From contig JAEPQE010000003.1 of the NCBI GenBank assembly GCA_017640665.1, forward strand, positions 310,001 through 374,000: a stretch of 64,000 bases of DNA. Direction: 5' to 3'. The notes beneath the pieces are model-generated. The model made no database searches. It had not been told where the DNA came from and worked only from the letters and a program-made list of their open reading frames with translations. The position numbers and the translations under genes are program-made. Below, one piece after another: positions 1-9,781 of the stretch (position 1 is the first letter of the stretch; each line of letters opens with the position of its first letter). The DNA comes from Balneolaceae bacterium (lineage in GTDB: Bacteria > Bacteroidota > Rhodothermia > Balneolales > Balneolaceae).

Positions 1-751
1 CGATATAGGAAGCAATCCAAACACCGAATTGGGTTACAGCAAGAGCAAGAATTCCAAAAAGCTTACCAAGCATTAGCTCAATGGGTTTAATTGAAGATGC
101 AATTACTTCCACAATGCGGCTGGTTTTTTCTTCTATTACGCCGCGCATCAGAAGAGCTCCATATCCAAATACACCAATAAAGATGAGTAAGCCAAGGATA
201 AAGCCAAAGGCAGCACCGAAAACAGCGTTATCTTCCTCTTCACCTTCTTCGGTAAGTTTTACTGATTTGAGCTGAGGTCGGGACTCGAAAATCTCCCGAA
301 CCTCAGGAGAAACCTGGCTTCGGGAAAGGCGCTCTTCCCGAACTACTTCCCTGAGATGATCCTCCACAGATTCAATGAAGCTCAATCCTCCACTACCACC
401 ATACACAAGAGTAGGACTTTCTGAGGTTTCGATAAAAGCATCGCTAAGAACTACATACCCATCGATACCTCCTGATAGTACGTCTGCCCGGATAGAATCG
501 ATTTCCAATTGGCTCACATTTTGGTATCTGATACTATCTATTTCTACCAACCGGCTGTAAAGAACTCCGGTCTCGTCATAGATTCCGACTGTTTTGGTTA
601 CTTCACCATCAGAGATAGTTACAACTACAATAATCGCCATAAAAGCAAGAAAGGCGAGAGGAGTTAGGAGGGTGGATAGGATAAAAGATTTGGTACGAAC
701 TCTTGTAAGGTATTCGCGTTTTAGAACGAGTAAAATTTTATTGAAATCCAC
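1..751 (-). CDS. ABC-2 type exporter permease (NatB-like), 3' part outside window
   Basis: Membrane subunit of an ABC exporter, partnered with the ATPase just upstream. The reading frame is open for 250 codons to the window edge, so the C-terminal part is missing. The start is a GTG at 751, two bases after the ATPase stop codon, which indicates translational coupling. The N-terminus begins MDFNKILLVLKREYLTRVRT, the usual cytoplasmic lead of NatB/YhaP-type permeases. A first membrane helix follows (about residues 22-45), then a roughly 140-residue extracytoplasmic domain, then further helices near the edge, with the conserved IEEKTSRIVEV stretch between them. The family exports sodium, peptides or other ligands; the substrate cannot be told from sequence. 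Confidence 0.85.
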   Translation of the reverse strand, partial: MDFNKILLVLKREYLTRVRTKSFILSTLLTPLAFLAFMAIIVVVTISDGEVTKTVGIYDETGVLYSRLVEIDSIRYQNVSQLEIDSIRADVLSGGIDGYVVLSDAFIETSESPTLVYGGSGGLSFIESVEDHLREVVREERLSRSQVSPEVREIFESRPQLKSVKLTEEGEEEDNAVFGAAFGFILGLLIFIGVFGYGALLMRGVIEEKTSRIVEVIASSIKPIELMLGKLFGILALAVTQFGVWIASYI

Positions 752-753
752 GA

Positions 754-1671
754 TTACGCCTCCACAGTTTTGATGTTATCTTCGCCAACAGTAGAGATAA
801 AAATCTCATTTAGTGAAGGTTGAACCCGTTCAAATCTATGGATTTCAGCATGTTCCATTGCCAACTTTAAAATCTCCTGCATCGACTGTCCGTTTAGTAC
901 CCGAATTTCTGCGAAATTTGTAGATCGATTATTGATTCGTACATCTTCCAGTTTATCCAGAAAAGCTCCGTCTCCTTCGAACTCAAGATTGATCGTGTTT
1001 TTTCCAAAAGACGCTTTCACCTCACGGAGTTTTCCCTGGAGTACTGCTTTTCCTTTATTAAAGAGGCAGATGTCATCGCACATCTGTTCAACCTGTTCCA
1101 TCCTGTGGGTGGAAAACAAGATCGTTTTTCCCTGCTCCTTTAATTCAATAATAACTTCTTTGAGGGTTTCGCTGTTGATGGGATCAAGTCCTGAAAATGG
1201 TTCGTCAAAAATATAAATATCAGGATCATGAGCGATGGTAGCAATAAATTGTATTTTTTGTGACATCCCTTTCGAGAGCTCTCCAAGTTCTTTCTTTTTC
1301 CAGTCAGAGGCTTCAAACCGTTCCAGCCAAAAGTCAATGGATTTTTTAGCGGCAGACGTTTTCATTCCCTTTAACTGGGTGAGATAAAGAAGTTGTTCAC
1401 CAACTTTCATCTTCTTGTACAGCCCGCGTTCTTCCGGCATGTACCCAATCATTTTTTGAGTGAACGGGCTTGCGACATGTCCATTAATATTGATTTGCCC
1501 CGTATCTGGCGCAAGTATGTTATTGATCATTCGGATGGTAGTGGTTTTACCAGCTCCATTTGGACCCAAAAGCCCAAAAATCCGTCCTTTTTCAACTTCA
1601 AAACTTACATCATTAACCGCGGTATTCGTGCCAAACGTCTTCGTTACGTTCTCTACATTGATGATGACCAT
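754..1671 (-). CDS. ABC transporter ATP-binding protein (NatA-like)
   Basis: Energising subunit of the exporter whose permease follows. The 305 residues contain a Walker A GPNGAGKTT (residues 36-44), an ABC signature LSKGMSQK (132-139), a Walker B IYIFDEP (152-158) and a switch histidine in FSTHRMEQ. A C-terminal extension of about 80 residues is typical of the NatA/YhaQ/CcmA-like drug and sodium exporter group (DUF4162-like tail). It is the first gene of a two-gene operon divergent from glgA, with 140 bp between the starts. The exported substrate is unknown. Confidence 0.9.
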   Translation of the reverse strand: MVIINVENVTKTFGTNTAVNDVSFEVEKGRIFGLLGPNGAGKTTTIRMINNILAPDTGQININGHVASPFTQKMIGYMPEERGLYKKMKVGEQLLYLTQLKGMKTSAAKKSIDFWLERFEASDWKKKELGELSKGMSQKIQFIATIAHDPDIYIFDEPFSGLDPINSETLKEVIIELKEQGKTILFSTHRMEQVEQMCDDICLFNKGKAVLQGKLREVKASFGKNTINLEFEGDGAFLDKLEDVRINNRSTNFAEIRVLNGQSMQEILKLAMEHAEIHRFERVQPSLNEIFISTVGEDNIKTVEA

Positions 1672-1811
1672 ATTACCCTGTTAGATTATTATTAAAGGAA
1701 GATAAAATTTTCTGTAAACTCATTTAAAGTTTTGCAACAAGCTTAAACTTTTCTTATTTGTTGTGATAATATCGGAGTTATTACAAAATCGGTTAAAATT
1801 TTTCTACGTAG

Positions 1812-3257
1812 ATGCATATTACTCATTTAAGTGCAGAATGTTACCCGGCTGCTAAGGCCGGAGGGCTTGGAGATGTAGTCGGGGCTTTGCCAAAATATTT
1901 GAATAAACTGGGTGAAACCTGTGAAGTTATTATGCCCAAATACAAAACGAACTGGCTTGAGTCTCAGGAGTTTGATGAGGTTTGGGAAAGCAATGCCAGA
2001 CTGGGAGTCGAGTATTTCGGTTTTAAGATTTTAAGGGTAAAAGATGACCCACTGGGATTCCCTTTGTTTGTGGTTAATGTGCCCGGTAGACTTGATCGCC
2101 CGGGAGTTTATATTGATCCATGGTCAGGTCATGCATATTGGGATGAATTCGAGCGTTTTTTGAGCTTTCAGATTGGGGCACTGGAATGGCTTGTTCACCG
2201 GGATGCTTCTCCGGATATCATTCATTGCCATGATCATCACACCGGGCTTATTCCGTTTATGGTTTCGAACTGTTTCAGATATCAATCACTTGCTCAAATC
2301 CCCTCGGTAATTACGGTGCATAACGCTGAATATCATGGACAATATGACCTGGAACGTCATACTATGCTTCCTGATTTTGATCTTTCTAAACTTGGTCTGC
2401 TGGATTGGGATGGACGGTTAAATTCTCTTGGATCTGCTTTAAAATGTGCCTGGAAGATATCCACTGTTTCTCAGAGCTACATGGATGAATTGAGCACGAA
2501 TAGCAATGGGTTAGAGTTGCTATTCGCTCAGGAAAAGGATAAATCTATTGGAATTGTAAATGGCATAGATGCCGAAGTATGGGACCCCGCTACCGATCCT
2601 TTATTAGATCTGAATTATACCAAACGTGGAGTGAAAGGGGGAAAGCGAAAGAATAAAGAGAAAATCTGTAAACAATTTGGCTTAAATCCGGATGTCCCAA
2701 CCGTCGCTTTTATTGGTAGACTGGTTCGTGAGAAAGGAGCCGATTTGTTGCCTGATTTAATTTCCTCGTTTATGCATGGGGAAAGAGAAGTGAATTTTGT
2801 ACTTCTTGGAACCGGCGATCCCGGACTTCACGAAATCTTTGCCAGGATGGAAAGCGATCATGTCGGGTATTTTGATGCTACACTGGAATACAACGAAAAA
2901 CTGGCACACGAGATTTATGCGGGTGCGGATTTCATTCTAATGCCTTCTCGGGTAGAACCTTGTGGTCTCAACCAAATGTATTCTATGCGCTATGGAACGG
3001 TACCAATTGTACGTGCAGTTGGAGGACTAAAAGATACCGTAATTGATTTAGAAGAAGAGAGTGGATATGGGATTCAATTTCATGAATTTAATCTTCATGA
3101 GGCCGAAGGTGCGATAAATCGGGCAATAGATTTATTTGCTGATGAAAAGAAGCATGCAGAGGTGATAAGAAAAATCATAAATCTCGATTTCTCCTGGGAT
3201 AAATCGGCAAAAGAGTATATTAACATGTATAACCAACTAAAACTACAGAGTACATAA
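1812..3257 (+). CDS. glgA: Glycogen synthase (ADP-glucose, GT5)
   Basis: Transfers glucose from ADP-glucose to the growing alpha-1,4-glucan. The 481 residues match the usual GlgA length. The N-terminal ADP-glucose-binding motif KAGGLGDV begins at K15, and the C-terminal catalytic motif reads PSRVEPCGLNQMYSMRYGT, with the expected E and CGL residues of GT5 enzymes. Its TAA stop overlaps the ATG of glgC by one base, so synthesis of the sugar donor and the polymerase are translationally coupled. The protein is cytoplasmic with no signal peptide. Confidence 0.95.
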   Translation: MHITHLSAECYPAAKAGGLGDVVGALPKYLNKLGETCEVIMPKYKTNWLESQEFDEVWESNARLGVEYFGFKILRVKDDPLGFPLFVVNVPGRLDRPGVYIDPWSGHAYWDEFERFLSFQIGALEWLVHRDASPDIIHCHDHHTGLIPFMVSNCFRYQSLAQIPSVITVHNAEYHGQYDLERHTMLPDFDLSKLGLLDWDGRLNSLGSALKCAWKISTVSQSYMDELSTNSNGLELLFAQEKDKSIGIVNGIDAEVWDPATDPLLDLNYTKRGVKGGKRKNKEKICKQFGLNPDVPTVAFIGRLVREKGADLLPDLISSFMHGEREVNFVLLGTGDPGLHEIFARMESDHVGYFDATLEYNEKLAHEIYAGADFILMPSRVEPCGLNQMYSMRYGTVPIVRAVGGLKDTVIDLEEESGYGIQFHEFNLHEAEGAINRAIDLFADEKKHAEVIRKIINLDFSWDKSAKEYINMYNQLKLQST

Positions 3258-4528
3258 TGAAGGATTCAGTCATATCAATTATACTTGGAGGAGGAAGGGG
3301 AACAAGATTATTCCCGTTAACAGATCATAGATCTAAGCCGGCTGTTCCTGTTGGTGGTAAATACCGCCTCGTTGATATCCCGATTTCGAATTGTATGAAC
3401 TCGGATATCAGGAGGATATATGTGCTCACTCAGTTTAATTCTGCTTCTCTGAATCGACATATTAAAAACACGTATAATTTTGATGTATTCAGTAACGGCT
3501 TTGTAGATATACTGGCTGCTGAACAAACAGCAGATAATACTCAATGGTTTCAGGGTACGGCCGATGCCGTTCGTCAGTCTATCCATCACATGGAGAATCA
3601 TGATTATGAATACGTATTGATTCTTTCAGGAGACCAACTATATCAGATGGATTATCGAAAGATGTTAGTGAGGCATCAGGAGAATGAGTCTGACCTAACG
3701 GTAGCAACTATTCCGGTAATTGCGGAGGATGCTACTGGTTTTGGCATTATGAAAACCAACAAAGAAGGGATGATCGATAGTTTTGTTGAGAAGCCCGATT
3801 TCGATGAGCTTAAAGACTGGAAATCAAATGTTCCTGAACCTTATGCGGCTGAGGGAAAGCATTATCTGGCGTCGATGGGGATTTACATTTTTAATCGCGA
3901 GACACTGATCAGGCTTTTTAAGGAGAATCCTGATGCTACTGACTTTGGGAAAGAAATCATCCCCAAAACATTGAACGAAGGGCTTAGGGTAAGTAGCTAT
4001 GAATTCGGAGGCTACTGGACCGATATAGGAACAATTAAATCATTTTTTGATGCGAATCTAGCTCTAACGGATACTGTACCTGAATTCAATTTGTATGACA
4101 ATGATAATTTTATTTATACCAGACCCCGCTTGTTACCTGCATCAAAAATTATGGGAACAAACATGGAGCATTGTTTAATGGCAGAGGGTTGCCTGGTTGA
4201 AGCCAGCCGGATTGTTCGTTCCGTAATAGGTATTCGTTCAAGGATTGGCAAAGGTACTACTATAGAAAACTCTATAATTATGGGTAATGATTATTTCCAA
4301 AGCCATGAGTTTGTTGGCAATGCATCCTCAGACCGACCAGCTATGGGAATTGGACAAAGAAGCTATATTAGCAATTGTATAGTCGATAAAAACGTTTGTA
4401 TCGGTAACGATGTACGTATAGTTGGTGGTAGTCATATCCCAGATGGAGACCATGAATTTCACTATATGCGAGACGGAATAGCGATCGTTAAAAAAGGAGT
4501 CACTGTTCCTGATGGCACAATCATTTAA
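3257..4528 (+). CDS. glgC: Glucose-1-phosphate adenylyltransferase
   Basis: Makes ADP-glucose from glucose-1-phosphate and ATP, the committed step of glycogen synthesis. The 423 residues carry the N-terminal nucleotidyltransferase motif GGGRGTRLFPLT, then SKPAVPVGGKYRLVDIPISN, and a C-terminal left-handed beta-helix with hexapeptide-like repeats (SRIGKGTTIENS, NCIVDKNVCIGNDV). VEKP marks the sugar-phosphate site. The start codon overlaps the glgA stop. The gene converges on the PQQ dehydrogenase gene with only 12 bp between the stops, where a hairpin lies. Confidence 0.95.
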   Translation: MKDSVISIILGGGRGTRLFPLTDHRSKPAVPVGGKYRLVDIPISNCMNSDIRRIYVLTQFNSASLNRHIKNTYNFDVFSNGFVDILAAEQTADNTQWFQGTADAVRQSIHHMENHDYEYVLILSGDQLYQMDYRKMLVRHQENESDLTVATIPVIAEDATGFGIMKTNKEGMIDSFVEKPDFDELKDWKSNVPEPYAAEGKHYLASMGIYIFNRETLIRLFKENPDATDFGKEIIPKTLNEGLRVSSYEFGGYWTDIGTIKSFFDANLALTDTVPEFNLYDNDNFIYTRPRLLPASKIMGTNMEHCLMAEGCLVEASRIVRSVIGIRSRIGKGTTIENSIIMGNDYFQSHEFVGNASSDRPAMGIGQRSYISNCIVDKNVCIGNDVRIVGGSHIPDGDHEFHYMRDGIAIVKKGVTVPDGTII

Positions 4529-4551
4529 TGCCTGATTATTTCAATCAGGCA
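4529..4551. terminator. Hairpin shared by convergent gene ends
   Basis: A perfect 9-bp inverted repeat (TGCCTGATT / AATCAGGCA, 5-base loop) starts directly after the glgC stop codon and runs over the stop codon of the convergent PQQ dehydrogenase gene. There is no T-run on either side, so it is at best a weak or bidirectional terminator or an mRNA 3'-end stabiliser. Confidence 0.45.
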
Positions 4552-6649
4552 GAGCAAAGGCGACTACCTGTTTTCCATATTCGGTATTCAGTTTTTCTCC
4601 TCCGCAAGCAACGGCGATGTACTGTTTTCCATTTACTTCATATATAGCAGGAGTTGCAAACGCAGGTGCCGGGAGTTTATGCTCTAATAGTAGTTCACCT
4701 GTAAATCGGTTATATGCTCTGAAATATCCGTCTTTTGTACCTGCAATAAAGAGGAGTCCGTTTTCAGTAATAACTGGTCCTCCATAGCTTTCAGTTCCGG
4801 TTTGAGGATGCCCTAAGGTCCGAAGTGAATCGGTTTCCCCAAGAACTACCTGCCAGATAAACTCACCTGAATTCAGATCTATTGCTGTCATCGTACCCCA
4901 GGGAGGTGAGATCCCAGGTAGCCCGTTACTATCCAGGAACTTATTATATCCCATGTGGCGGTATCTGGGTGCAAGCTTATCAAAATCGTCAGGAGTAGAC
5001 ATTCTGGTTTCTTCGTTATTTAAGAAACTAATGATAGCGCTTTTTTCTTCATCTTTAAGATGAGTAAAGCCGGGCATCATCCCTTTACCGGACTCAATCA
5101 AACTACCTAAAGTGGTATTGTCATATTTTTGATCGATGCCTAGCAATGCTGGATAGCCGCTTTGTGGGTTGCCTTCTCTGTTTGCTCCATGACACGCAGC
5201 GCAATTATTCGAATAAGCAAGTTCTCCAAAAGCCTGAGGCTTGAACTCATTTTCAACTTCTTCCATTTGAAGAATCCATGCCATTTCATTTGAATTAACA
5301 TAGATGATTCCTTCATCAGGAACAGCTGCTGCACCGCCCCATTCTGCAGCTCCATCATACCCGGGGAATAATAGCAGCGGTTCAGTTGAAGGTGGGGCAA
5401 AGTCTCTTTTATCAGACCTTCTGAATAGCTCAAGAAGCTCCTCACGGTTAGGTGCGTATGGACTTACATCATCATCGCCCAATTCACTCGATAATCGAGC
5501 AAATGCTTTAGGCTTTACCGGAATAGGTTGAGTTGGCCATGCTTCTTCTCCAATAAGAGTAGAAGGAGGAACAGGAACCTCCTCAATATCAAATAGTGGT
5601 TCCCCGGTGTAACGGTCAAACAAATAGACATATCCTTGCTTTGTGGTTTGGGAGACAGCCTTTATCTTTTTTCCATTATGTGTAACAGTAAGCAAGTTGG
5701 GGGGAGCAGGTAAATCCCGATCAAGTAAGTCATGATGAACCAGTTGATAATGCCAAATTCTCTCTCCGGTTCTGGCATCCAGAGCAAGTAAAGTATTAGC
5801 AAAAAGATTCTCTCCTATTCGATCACCGCCCCAGAAATCGGGAGCTGCTGATCCTGTAGGCACATAAAGGATTCCTTCCTCAGTATCCACAGACATACCT
5901 GCCCAGTTATTAGCGGCACCGACATTGATATTTAAATATGCATCAGGACTCCAGGTTTCGTATCCATATTCTCCAGGAAGTGGGATGTTGTGGAAAGTCC
6001 AAACCAACTCTCCGGTACGAGTATCAAAAGCTCTCAGATAACCTGCTATCGCTGTAGCGCCTTCATCCAAACGCATAGGCATGTAGATCAGGTTCTCAAA
6101 AACAGTGCCCGGAGTATTGGAAACTATAAATTTATCTTTTCCATGTTCTGGTAGCCCGGTATGCAGACTGATTCTGCCATTATCTCCGAACGAGGCGATG
6201 GCTTCACCTGTTAATGCATCAATTGCATAAAGGTGAGGTCCCATAGTATGAAGTATTCTTTTATCGGAGCCATCTTCACTTTCCCAGTATGCTACACCTC
6301 TGCTTGTACTGTGCCAAAGTTTTCTTGGATCACCAAAGCGCCATAATTCCTCACCAGTTTCGGCATTAAGAGCAAAAGCCTGAACGGTTGCAGTTACACC
6401 GTAGAGGATTCCATCTACAACTATTGGATTCATTTGCATCTGACCACTATCTGGCGCTTCATAGGTCCATACTACCTCAAGATCTCTAACATTATCAAAG
6501 TTTATCTGACTGAGTGTCGAATACTGATTTCGTTCCAGGCCTCCAAGGTAATCTTCCCATTTTGTATAGTCCTTTTTTTGAGCATTAGTACAGCTAATTA
6601 AAAAGAAGAGGGTTGTTAGTGGGATAGTAAGTAAATATTTCAAGGGCAT
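4541..6649 (-). CDS. PQQ-dependent dehydrogenase lipoprotein with haem c domain
   Basis: Predicted quinoprotein that oxidises a sugar or alcohol in the envelope and passes electrons to its own cytochrome c. The N-terminus is a lipoprotein signal ending LISC, so the protein is probably membrane-anchored. The body is an eight-bladed quinoprotein beta-propeller with recurrent blade motifs of the type ALDARTGERIWHYQ and INVNAAGAATNWAG-like calcium/PQQ regions. A cytochrome c domain is inserted between the later blades, with a CAACH haem site (C483, C486, H487). The domain order resembles the quinoprotein glucose dehydrogenases annotated in Bacteroidota. No PQQ biosynthesis gene is in the window, so the cofactor may be made elsewhere or scavenged. 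The substrate is not assignable. Confidence 0.85.
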   Translation of the reverse strand: MPLKYLLTIPLTTLFFLISCTNAQKKDYTKWEDYLGGLERNQYSTLSQINFDNVRDLEVVWTYEAPDSGQMQMNPIVVDGILYGVTATVQAFALNAETGEELWRFGDPRKLWHSTSRGVAYWESEDGSDKRILHTMGPHLYAIDALTGEAIASFGDNGRISLHTGLPEHGKDKFIVSNTPGTVFENLIYMPMRLDEGATAIAGYLRAFDTRTGELVWTFHNIPLPGEYGYETWSPDAYLNINVGAANNWAGMSVDTEEGILYVPTGSAAPDFWGGDRIGENLFANTLLALDARTGERIWHYQLVHHDLLDRDLPAPPNLLTVTHNGKKIKAVSQTTKQGYVYLFDRYTGEPLFDIEEVPVPPSTLIGEEAWPTQPIPVKPKAFARLSSELGDDDVSPYAPNREELLELFRRSDKRDFAPPSTEPLLLFPGYDGAAEWGGAAAVPDEGIIYVNSNEMAWILQMEEVENEFKPQAFGELAYSNNCAACHGANREGNPQSGYPALLGIDQKYDNTTLGSLIESGKGMMPGFTHLKDEEKSAIISFLNNEETRMSTPDDFDKLAPRYRHMGYNKFLDSNGLPGISPPWGTMTAIDLNSGEFIWQVVLGETDSLRTLGHPQTGTESYGGPVITENGLLFIAGTKDGYFRAYNRFTGELLLEHKLPAPAFATPAIYEVNGKQYIAVACGGEKLNTEYGKQVVAFALPD

Positions 6650-6691
6650 AGTGTTGGCTTTTTACCCGGTGAATATGTTCTGAAAAATTGA

Positions 6692-6729
6692 ATAAAAAAA
6701 GCCTTCCTCAAATAATTGAAGAAGGCTTA
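6692..6729 (-). terminator. Rho-independent terminator of sucD
   Basis: Read on the minus strand, a 13-bp stem with one mismatch (outer part AAGCCTTC / GAAGGCTT, four-base loop) is followed by seven T. It lies 25 bases after the sucD stop codon, and is a textbook intrinsic terminator. Confidence 0.85.
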
Positions 6730-6753
6730 AAATGTTTGTTTCGGCTATACTGT

Positions 6754-7620
6754 TTAAAGAACTTCTTTAAGAGTGACGCCAATATCGGCAGGGCTTTCCA
6801 CAACGGTGATACCTGCATCAGCAAGTGCTGCTTTTTTGGCCTGAGCAGTTCCCTGACCACCAGAGATGATTGCTCCGGCATGTCCCATTCGTCGTCCTGG
6901 AGGCGCTGTAGAACCAGCTATGAATGCCACTACCGGCTTGTCTACATTATCTTTGATGTAAGCGGCCGCTTCTTCCTCAGCAGACCCGCCAATTTCACCA
7001 ATCAATACAATAGATTCGGTATCCGGATCATCCTGAAATAATTTAACTGCATCAAGGTGGGTGGTTCCGATAACCGGATCCCCACCAATACCAATTGCGG
7101 TGCTTTGACCTAGTCCTACCTTAGTGAGCTGATCGACTGCTTCGTAAGTCAGGGTTCCTGAGCGGGAAATTAATCCCACAGTACCCGGAGAGAAAATATT
7201 ACCGGGCATAATTCCAATTTTCGCTTCACCCGGAGTTATAACGCCCGGACAGTTTGGCCCGATCAATGTAGCTCCATGACTTTTACAAACTTGCTTAGCC
7301 ACAATCATGTCTTTAACCGGTATCCCTTCAGTGATACAAATAATTACCTTTATTCCTGCAAAAGCTGATTCTGTAATGGCATCAGCAGCAAAAGCGGGAG
7401 GTACAAAAATAACAGAGGTATTAGCGCCTTCATTTTCAACTGAATCAGCTACCGTATTGAAAACAGGTCGATCCAGGTGAGTTTGACCACCTTTTCCTGG
7501 AGTAACCCCTCCAACTACATTGGTTCCATATTCTATCATCTGTCCGGCGTGAAAGCTTCCTTCACTTCCGGTAAATCCCTGAACTATAAGGCGGGTATCC
7601 TTTCCAACTAATACGCTCAT
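6754..7620 (-). CDS. sucD: Succinyl-CoA ligase, alpha subunit
   Basis: TCA-cycle enzyme that interconverts succinyl-CoA and succinate with substrate-level phosphorylation. The 288 residues match SucD length. Visible features are the CoA-binding Rossmann start ([20 protein letters not shown]), the [12 protein letters not shown] motif, and the active-site phosphohistidine in [12 protein letters not shown] near the C-terminus. The beta subunit gene sucC is not adjacent, so the two subunits are encoded separately. A strong terminator follows. The gene is divergent from dnaG. Confidence 0.95.
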   Translation of the reverse strand: MSVLVGKDTRLIVQGFTGSEGSFHAGQMIEYGTNVVGGVTPGKGGQTHLDRPVFNTVADSVENEGANTSVIFVPPAFAADAITESAFAGIKVIICITEGIPVKDMIVAKQVCKSHGATLIGPNCPGVITPGEAKIGIMPGNIFSPGTVGLISRSGTLTYEAVDQLTKVGLGQSTAIGIGGDPVIGTTHLDAVKLFQDDPDTESIVLIGEIGGSAEEEAAAYIKDNVDKPVVAFIAGSTAPPGRRMGHAGAIISGGQGTAQAKKAALADAGITVVESPADIGVTLKEVL

Positions 7621-7691
7621 TTTCTATGTTTTAAAATTCTTGATTCAGCGGGCAGGAATATAAGGGCTATGAGGGAAAGTAGCTAAGATGA

Positions 7692-7727
7692 AAAGGCACA
7701 AAGTGATATACTTTTCATTGTGCCTTT
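7692..7727. repeat. Inverted repeat in the dnaG leader
   Basis: A perfect 10-bp inverted repeat, AAAGGCACAA (7692-7701) and TTGTGCCTTT (7718-7727), flanks a 16-base spacer in the sucD-dnaG divergent region and ends 25 bp before the dnaG ATG. It could be an operator or a leader hairpin. No ligand is known. Confidence 0.5.
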
Positions 7728-7752
7728 CTCCCTTAGTGCCTATAATAAAAAC

Positions 7753-9777
7753 ATGATTTCCGACTCAAAAAAAGAAGAAGTTAGAGATGCCGCTGATATT
7801 GTTGAAGTGGTTTCCGACTATGTGAAGCTAAAGCGCTCAGGTAGCGGCTTTACCGGGTTATGTCCGTATCATAATGAGAAAACTCCTTCTTTTCATGTTA
7901 CTCCGAGATTAGGGATTTTCAAATGTTTTGGGTGTGGCGAATCGGGTGATGTTTTTAAGTTTGTGATGGATCAGGATGGGATTGGATTTACAGAAGCGAT
8001 TAAACAATTGGCCGACCGATATGGAGTGTTTATCCCAGAGGAAGAGCAAACGGAAGAACAAGGAGAAGCTCATCAATTAAAAGAAGGGATTTATCATGCA
8101 CTCAAATTTGCCGGAGTTTATTTCTACCGAAATCTGATTGAGAATCCTGATGCGGATAAAGCCAAAGCTTACCTGGAAAAACGTGGTTATCCTATGGAGG
8201 TGATCAAAAACTTTGGTTTGGGTTATGCACCAACGGGAGGAAATGACCTCTGGAAAGCCGCAACAAATGCAGGGATTGATGAGCAATATCTTATTGAAGC
8301 TGATCTAATCAAGCCGAGCCAAAGGGGAGAAGGATTTTATGATACTTTTCGAGGTCGATTGATGTTCCCTATTTTCAGTCCCACTAATAAAGTAATCGCT
8401 TTTGCAGGCAGAGTACTTGGAAACGAGAAGACAGCTAAGTACATCAACTCAGCACAAACTAAAGTGTATAATAAAAGCGAAGTAGTGTACGGGGTTAATT
8501 TCGCTAAGAACGAAATCCGCAAGCATAAAGAAGTGATTTTGGTGGAAGGTTACACCGATGTAATTACCTTGAATCAGCATGGGATTTCGAATGTGGTTGC
8601 AAGTTCGGGAACTGCACTTACTCCCGGTCAGATGAAAATTCTGAATCGTTATGGCGACCGAATTGTAATGATTTATGATGCCGATAATGCGGGTCAAAAC
8701 GCCATGAAACGGGGAATTGATATCGCTTTAGCTGAAGGGATGGAAGTGCAGCTACTTGAACTACCCGATGGAGAAGATCCTGATTCATTTGTTAAGCAAT
8801 TTGGAAAAGAATCGTTTCTTGAATTGAAGAAGGAGGAAGGAAGTGACTTTGTAGACTTCCTGATAATGAAAGCGGAAGAAGAAGGACGGATGGAAAATCC
8901 GGCTCAGCAAAGTAAAGTGATTACAGAAGTACTGGAAGCTATTGCCAGTATTAAAGAATCCATCCAGCGACAGGTTTATGTTCAACATCTTCATCAAAAA
9001 ACACAGAAATACCGCCGAGGGACCGATAGGGAGCTTTTTGAAGAATTGGAACGGGTTTTATCTGACAAAAGAAAAGAGGAACAACGGTCTAAACGAAGAG
9101 AGCAGTTCAGGCAGGAACGAGAAACCATAGACCAAGGACCACCGACCGAAGGTGAATTTTCTGTTGAGAATCAGTTTAAAGGGATTCCTCAAACCGCAAA
9201 CCTCAGACCTCAAACCTCGAAAAAGAAGCCTCACTATGAAAAGGAACTCATTCGCCTGATGATCTCTTATGGCAAAGACATGGTGAAATACATCTGCTCA
9301 TTGACTAACGACCGCTTAATTGAAGATGATGAACTCCGTATGTTTTACAACGATATTGTAGATAGATACAAGGTAGAGAATGAAATTTCTATCGAATATT
9401 ACTCCGGTAAGCCCGATCCTTTTCCAAGGTTGGTTGGAGATGTACTTTTGGAGCAACATACTGCTAGCGAAAGGCACCATGAGAAAGTAGGTATGAAGTA
9501 CGAAAAGGATAAAAACCCATACCGTACGGCTAAAAGTACCATCAAGACTCTGGAGCTTAACTTCTTTAAGCATAAATTGACTGAACTTTCTGAAAAGTAT
9601 AAAAACGCGGATGAGGAAGAGAAGAAGAAAATAATTCAGGTCCAGGCAGACGTTCAGTCGAAGATCACCTTAAGAGAAAAAATGGATTCCGACGATTTCT
9701 ATCCCGATCCCGATGGAACTTCCGAAAATGTAGTGAACGAAAAAGTGTTTGAGTACAAGATGAAAGGTAAAGATTAG
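7753..9777 (+). CDS. dnaG: DNA primase
   Basis: Synthesises RNA primers for DNA replication. The N-terminal CHC2 zinc domain is visible as CPYH...CFGC (about residues 41-65). The catalytic TOPRIM domain follows with ILVEGYTDV and IVMIYDADNAG, and there is a C-terminal region that would contact the helicase. I place the start at the ATG at 7753 (MISDSKKEEVR), which begins at the conserved N-terminal helix of DnaG. An in-frame ATG at 7720 would add 11 residues unlike the family and would lie inside the leader inverted repeat. That gives 674 residues, normal for Bacteroidota primases. Confidence 0.95.
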   Translation: MISDSKKEEVRDAADIVEVVSDYVKLKRSGSGFTGLCPYHNEKTPSFHVTPRLGIFKCFGCGESGDVFKFVMDQDGIGFTEAIKQLADRYGVFIPEEEQTEEQGEAHQLKEGIYHALKFAGVYFYRNLIENPDADKAKAYLEKRGYPMEVIKNFGLGYAPTGGNDLWKAATNAGIDEQYLIEADLIKPSQRGEGFYDTFRGRLMFPIFSPTNKVIAFAGRVLGNEKTAKYINSAQTKVYNKSEVVYGVNFAKNEIRKHKEVILVEGYTDVITLNQHGISNVVASSGTALTPGQMKILNRYGDRIVMIYDADNAGQNAMKRGIDIALAEGMEVQLLELPDGEDPDSFVKQFGKESFLELKKEEGSDFVDFLIMKAEEEGRMENPAQQSKVITEVLEAIASIKESIQRQVYVQHLHQKTQKYRRGTDRELFEELERVLSDKRKEEQRSKRREQFRQERETIDQGPPTEGEFSVENQFKGIPQTANLRPQTSKKKPHYEKELIRLMISYGKDMVKYICSLTNDRLIEDDELRMFYNDIVDRYKVENEISIEYYSGKPDPFPRLVGDVLLEQHTASERHHEKVGMKYEKDKNPYRTAKSTIKTLELNFFKHKLTELSEKYKNADEEEKKKIIQVQADVQSKITLREKMDSDDFYPDPDGTSENVVNEKVFEYKMKGKD

Positions 9778-9781
9778 CTTC

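Noticed and set aside
932-1216. Plus-strand open frame of 94 codons opposite the ABC ATPase
   Set aside because: It lies fully antisense to a gene with all ATPase motifs and has no recognisable protein features or ribosome-binding site.
7720-7752. Upstream ATG for dnaG adding 11 residues
   Set aside because: The added residues are unlike primase N-termini and the codon lies inside a leader inverted repeat; ATG 7753 begins at the conserved helix.
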